The translations under genes were made by a program, and so were the position numbers. The notes under the pieces were generated by a model. It saw nothing but the letters and a program-made list of their open reading frames with translations, ran no database searches and was not told where the DNA came from. From Desulfobacteraceae bacterium (GTDB lineage Bacteria > Desulfobacterota > Desulfobacteria > Desulfobacterales > JAABRJ01), in contig JAABRJ010000294.1 of NCBI GenBank assembly GCA_011390985.1, positions 1 to 6,329 on the forward strand: a stretch of DNA of 6,329 nucleotides. The letters run 5' to 3'. Below, in pieces: positions 5,765 to 6,329 of the stretch (positions are counted from its first letter, which is position 1; the number at the start of each line of letters is the position of its first letter).

Positions 5765-6329
5765 CATAGTGCTGCCATATTGGATGTCGGGTGTGGAATG
5801 GGCGGACTGGCGGCATTGCTGAAAGAAAAAAATTTCACCGTAGAGACATTGACGCCAAATGCGAATCAAAAACGCCATATGGATGCTAATTATCCTGCTA
5901 TCCCTTGCCACAAATTAAGTTCGAAAACTTTAATGCCGACAAAAAGTTCGGAACCATTATAAACTCTGAATCACTTCAATACATCAGCCTTGCCGATGCT
6001 TTCGACAGCGCTGACCGATTGCTTTACGAGGGTGGCAAATGGATCATTGCGGATTATTTCACTACGCATGAGGGCGGGGTAAAAAAGTCAGGGCATTTGT
6101 ATGATGATTTTATAGCTGAAACAAAAGAAAAATGATGGGAGATAGTATGGCAAAGAGACATTACACTGAATGTATTACCCACCCTTAATTTCTTGAACAT
6201 GTATGTTGAAAGGTTTTTGTTGCACCTCAAGCATTTTGCATTCGAAAAATTGAGATATAAATATGGGGGGATTTATCATCTTGCACAGGACCTGAGGGGT
6301 TCTATCGATGCAAAAATCAACAAAGAGCT
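5765..6329 (+). pseudogene. Decayed SAM-dependent methyltransferase, CFA-synthase-like fold (3' end beyond window)
   Basis: This is a remnant of a class I SAM-dependent methyltransferase. Motif I, ILDVGCGMGG, is encoded at 5777-5806, followed by a helix and VETLTPNANQ at the motif II region. The frame then changes near 5907-5917 (apparent loss of one base) and continues with KFENFNADKKFG, then INSESLQYI (to 5985), GGKWIIADYF and KSGHLYDDF. An in-frame TGA at 6133-6135 interrupts it, yet the same frame goes on with W, then DITLNVLPTLNF and a basic helical C-terminus to the edge. There is no start codon or N-terminal region: the frame is open back to the lipoprotein stop at 5669, but the part before about 5765 does not look like protein. 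The pattern resembles cyclopropane-fatty-acid-synthase-like methyltransferases. The substrate is unknown. Three defects make loss of function likely; sequencing error could explain single ones but not the missing 5' end. Confidence 0.85.

Noticed and set aside
5905..5920. Programmed -1 frameshift in the methyltransferase
   Set aside because: The sequence CAAATTA is close to, but not, a slippery X XXY YYZ heptamer. With the missing start and the TGA, decay is the simpler explanation.
6133..6135. The in-frame TGA as a selenocysteine codon
   Set aside because: The position is not a catalytic cysteine in this methyltransferase type as far as I recall, no SECIS-like hairpin is evident just downstream, and the gene has other disabling defects.

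Overview
This window looks like the chromosome of a Gram-negative bacterium. The evidence is a periplasmic PstS with a Sec signal peptide, long-form PstC and PstA subunits, and a lipoprotein with a classical lipobox. The taxonomic guess is Desulfobacterota (a Desulfosarcina-like sulfate reducer) or a related proteobacterium. It rests only on general protein resemblance and base composition, so it is weak.

The left two thirds (1-4503, minus strand) encode a high-affinity phosphate ABC transporter. In transcription order the genes are pstC (permease), pstA (permease, 8-nt overlap with pstC), pstS (phosphate-binding protein, 41 nt after pstA, strong ribosome binding site), a strong intrinsic terminator, and then pstB (ATPase), which runs off the left edge. 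PstS would capture phosphate in the periplasm, PstC and PstA would form the membrane channel, and PstB would power it. The order differs from the textbook pstS-C-A-B: the binding-protein gene is third, and a perfect terminator stem separates it from the ATPase gene.

Positions 4504-5347 are an 844-nt gap between divergent genes with no gene I can support. It holds a candidate pst promoter, a nine-C run, and a good candidate promoter for the next gene with a palindrome between its -35 and -10 elements. At 5348-5671 (plus) is a small lipoprotein of unknown function with an ideal Shine-Dalgarno sequence.

From about 5765 to the right edge is a recognisable but broken SAM-dependent methyltransferase (plus). 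It has motif I, but no start codon or N-terminal part, one frame change near 5907-5917, and an in-frame TGA at 6133-6135 after which homologous-looking sequence continues to the edge. This part and the gap before it are visibly richer in A+T than the pst genes. I found no tRNA, rRNA, CRISPR array, insertion sequence or convincing novel system. The most unusual items are the pst gene order with its internal terminator, the second inverted repeat competing with that terminator, and the decayed methyltransferase.
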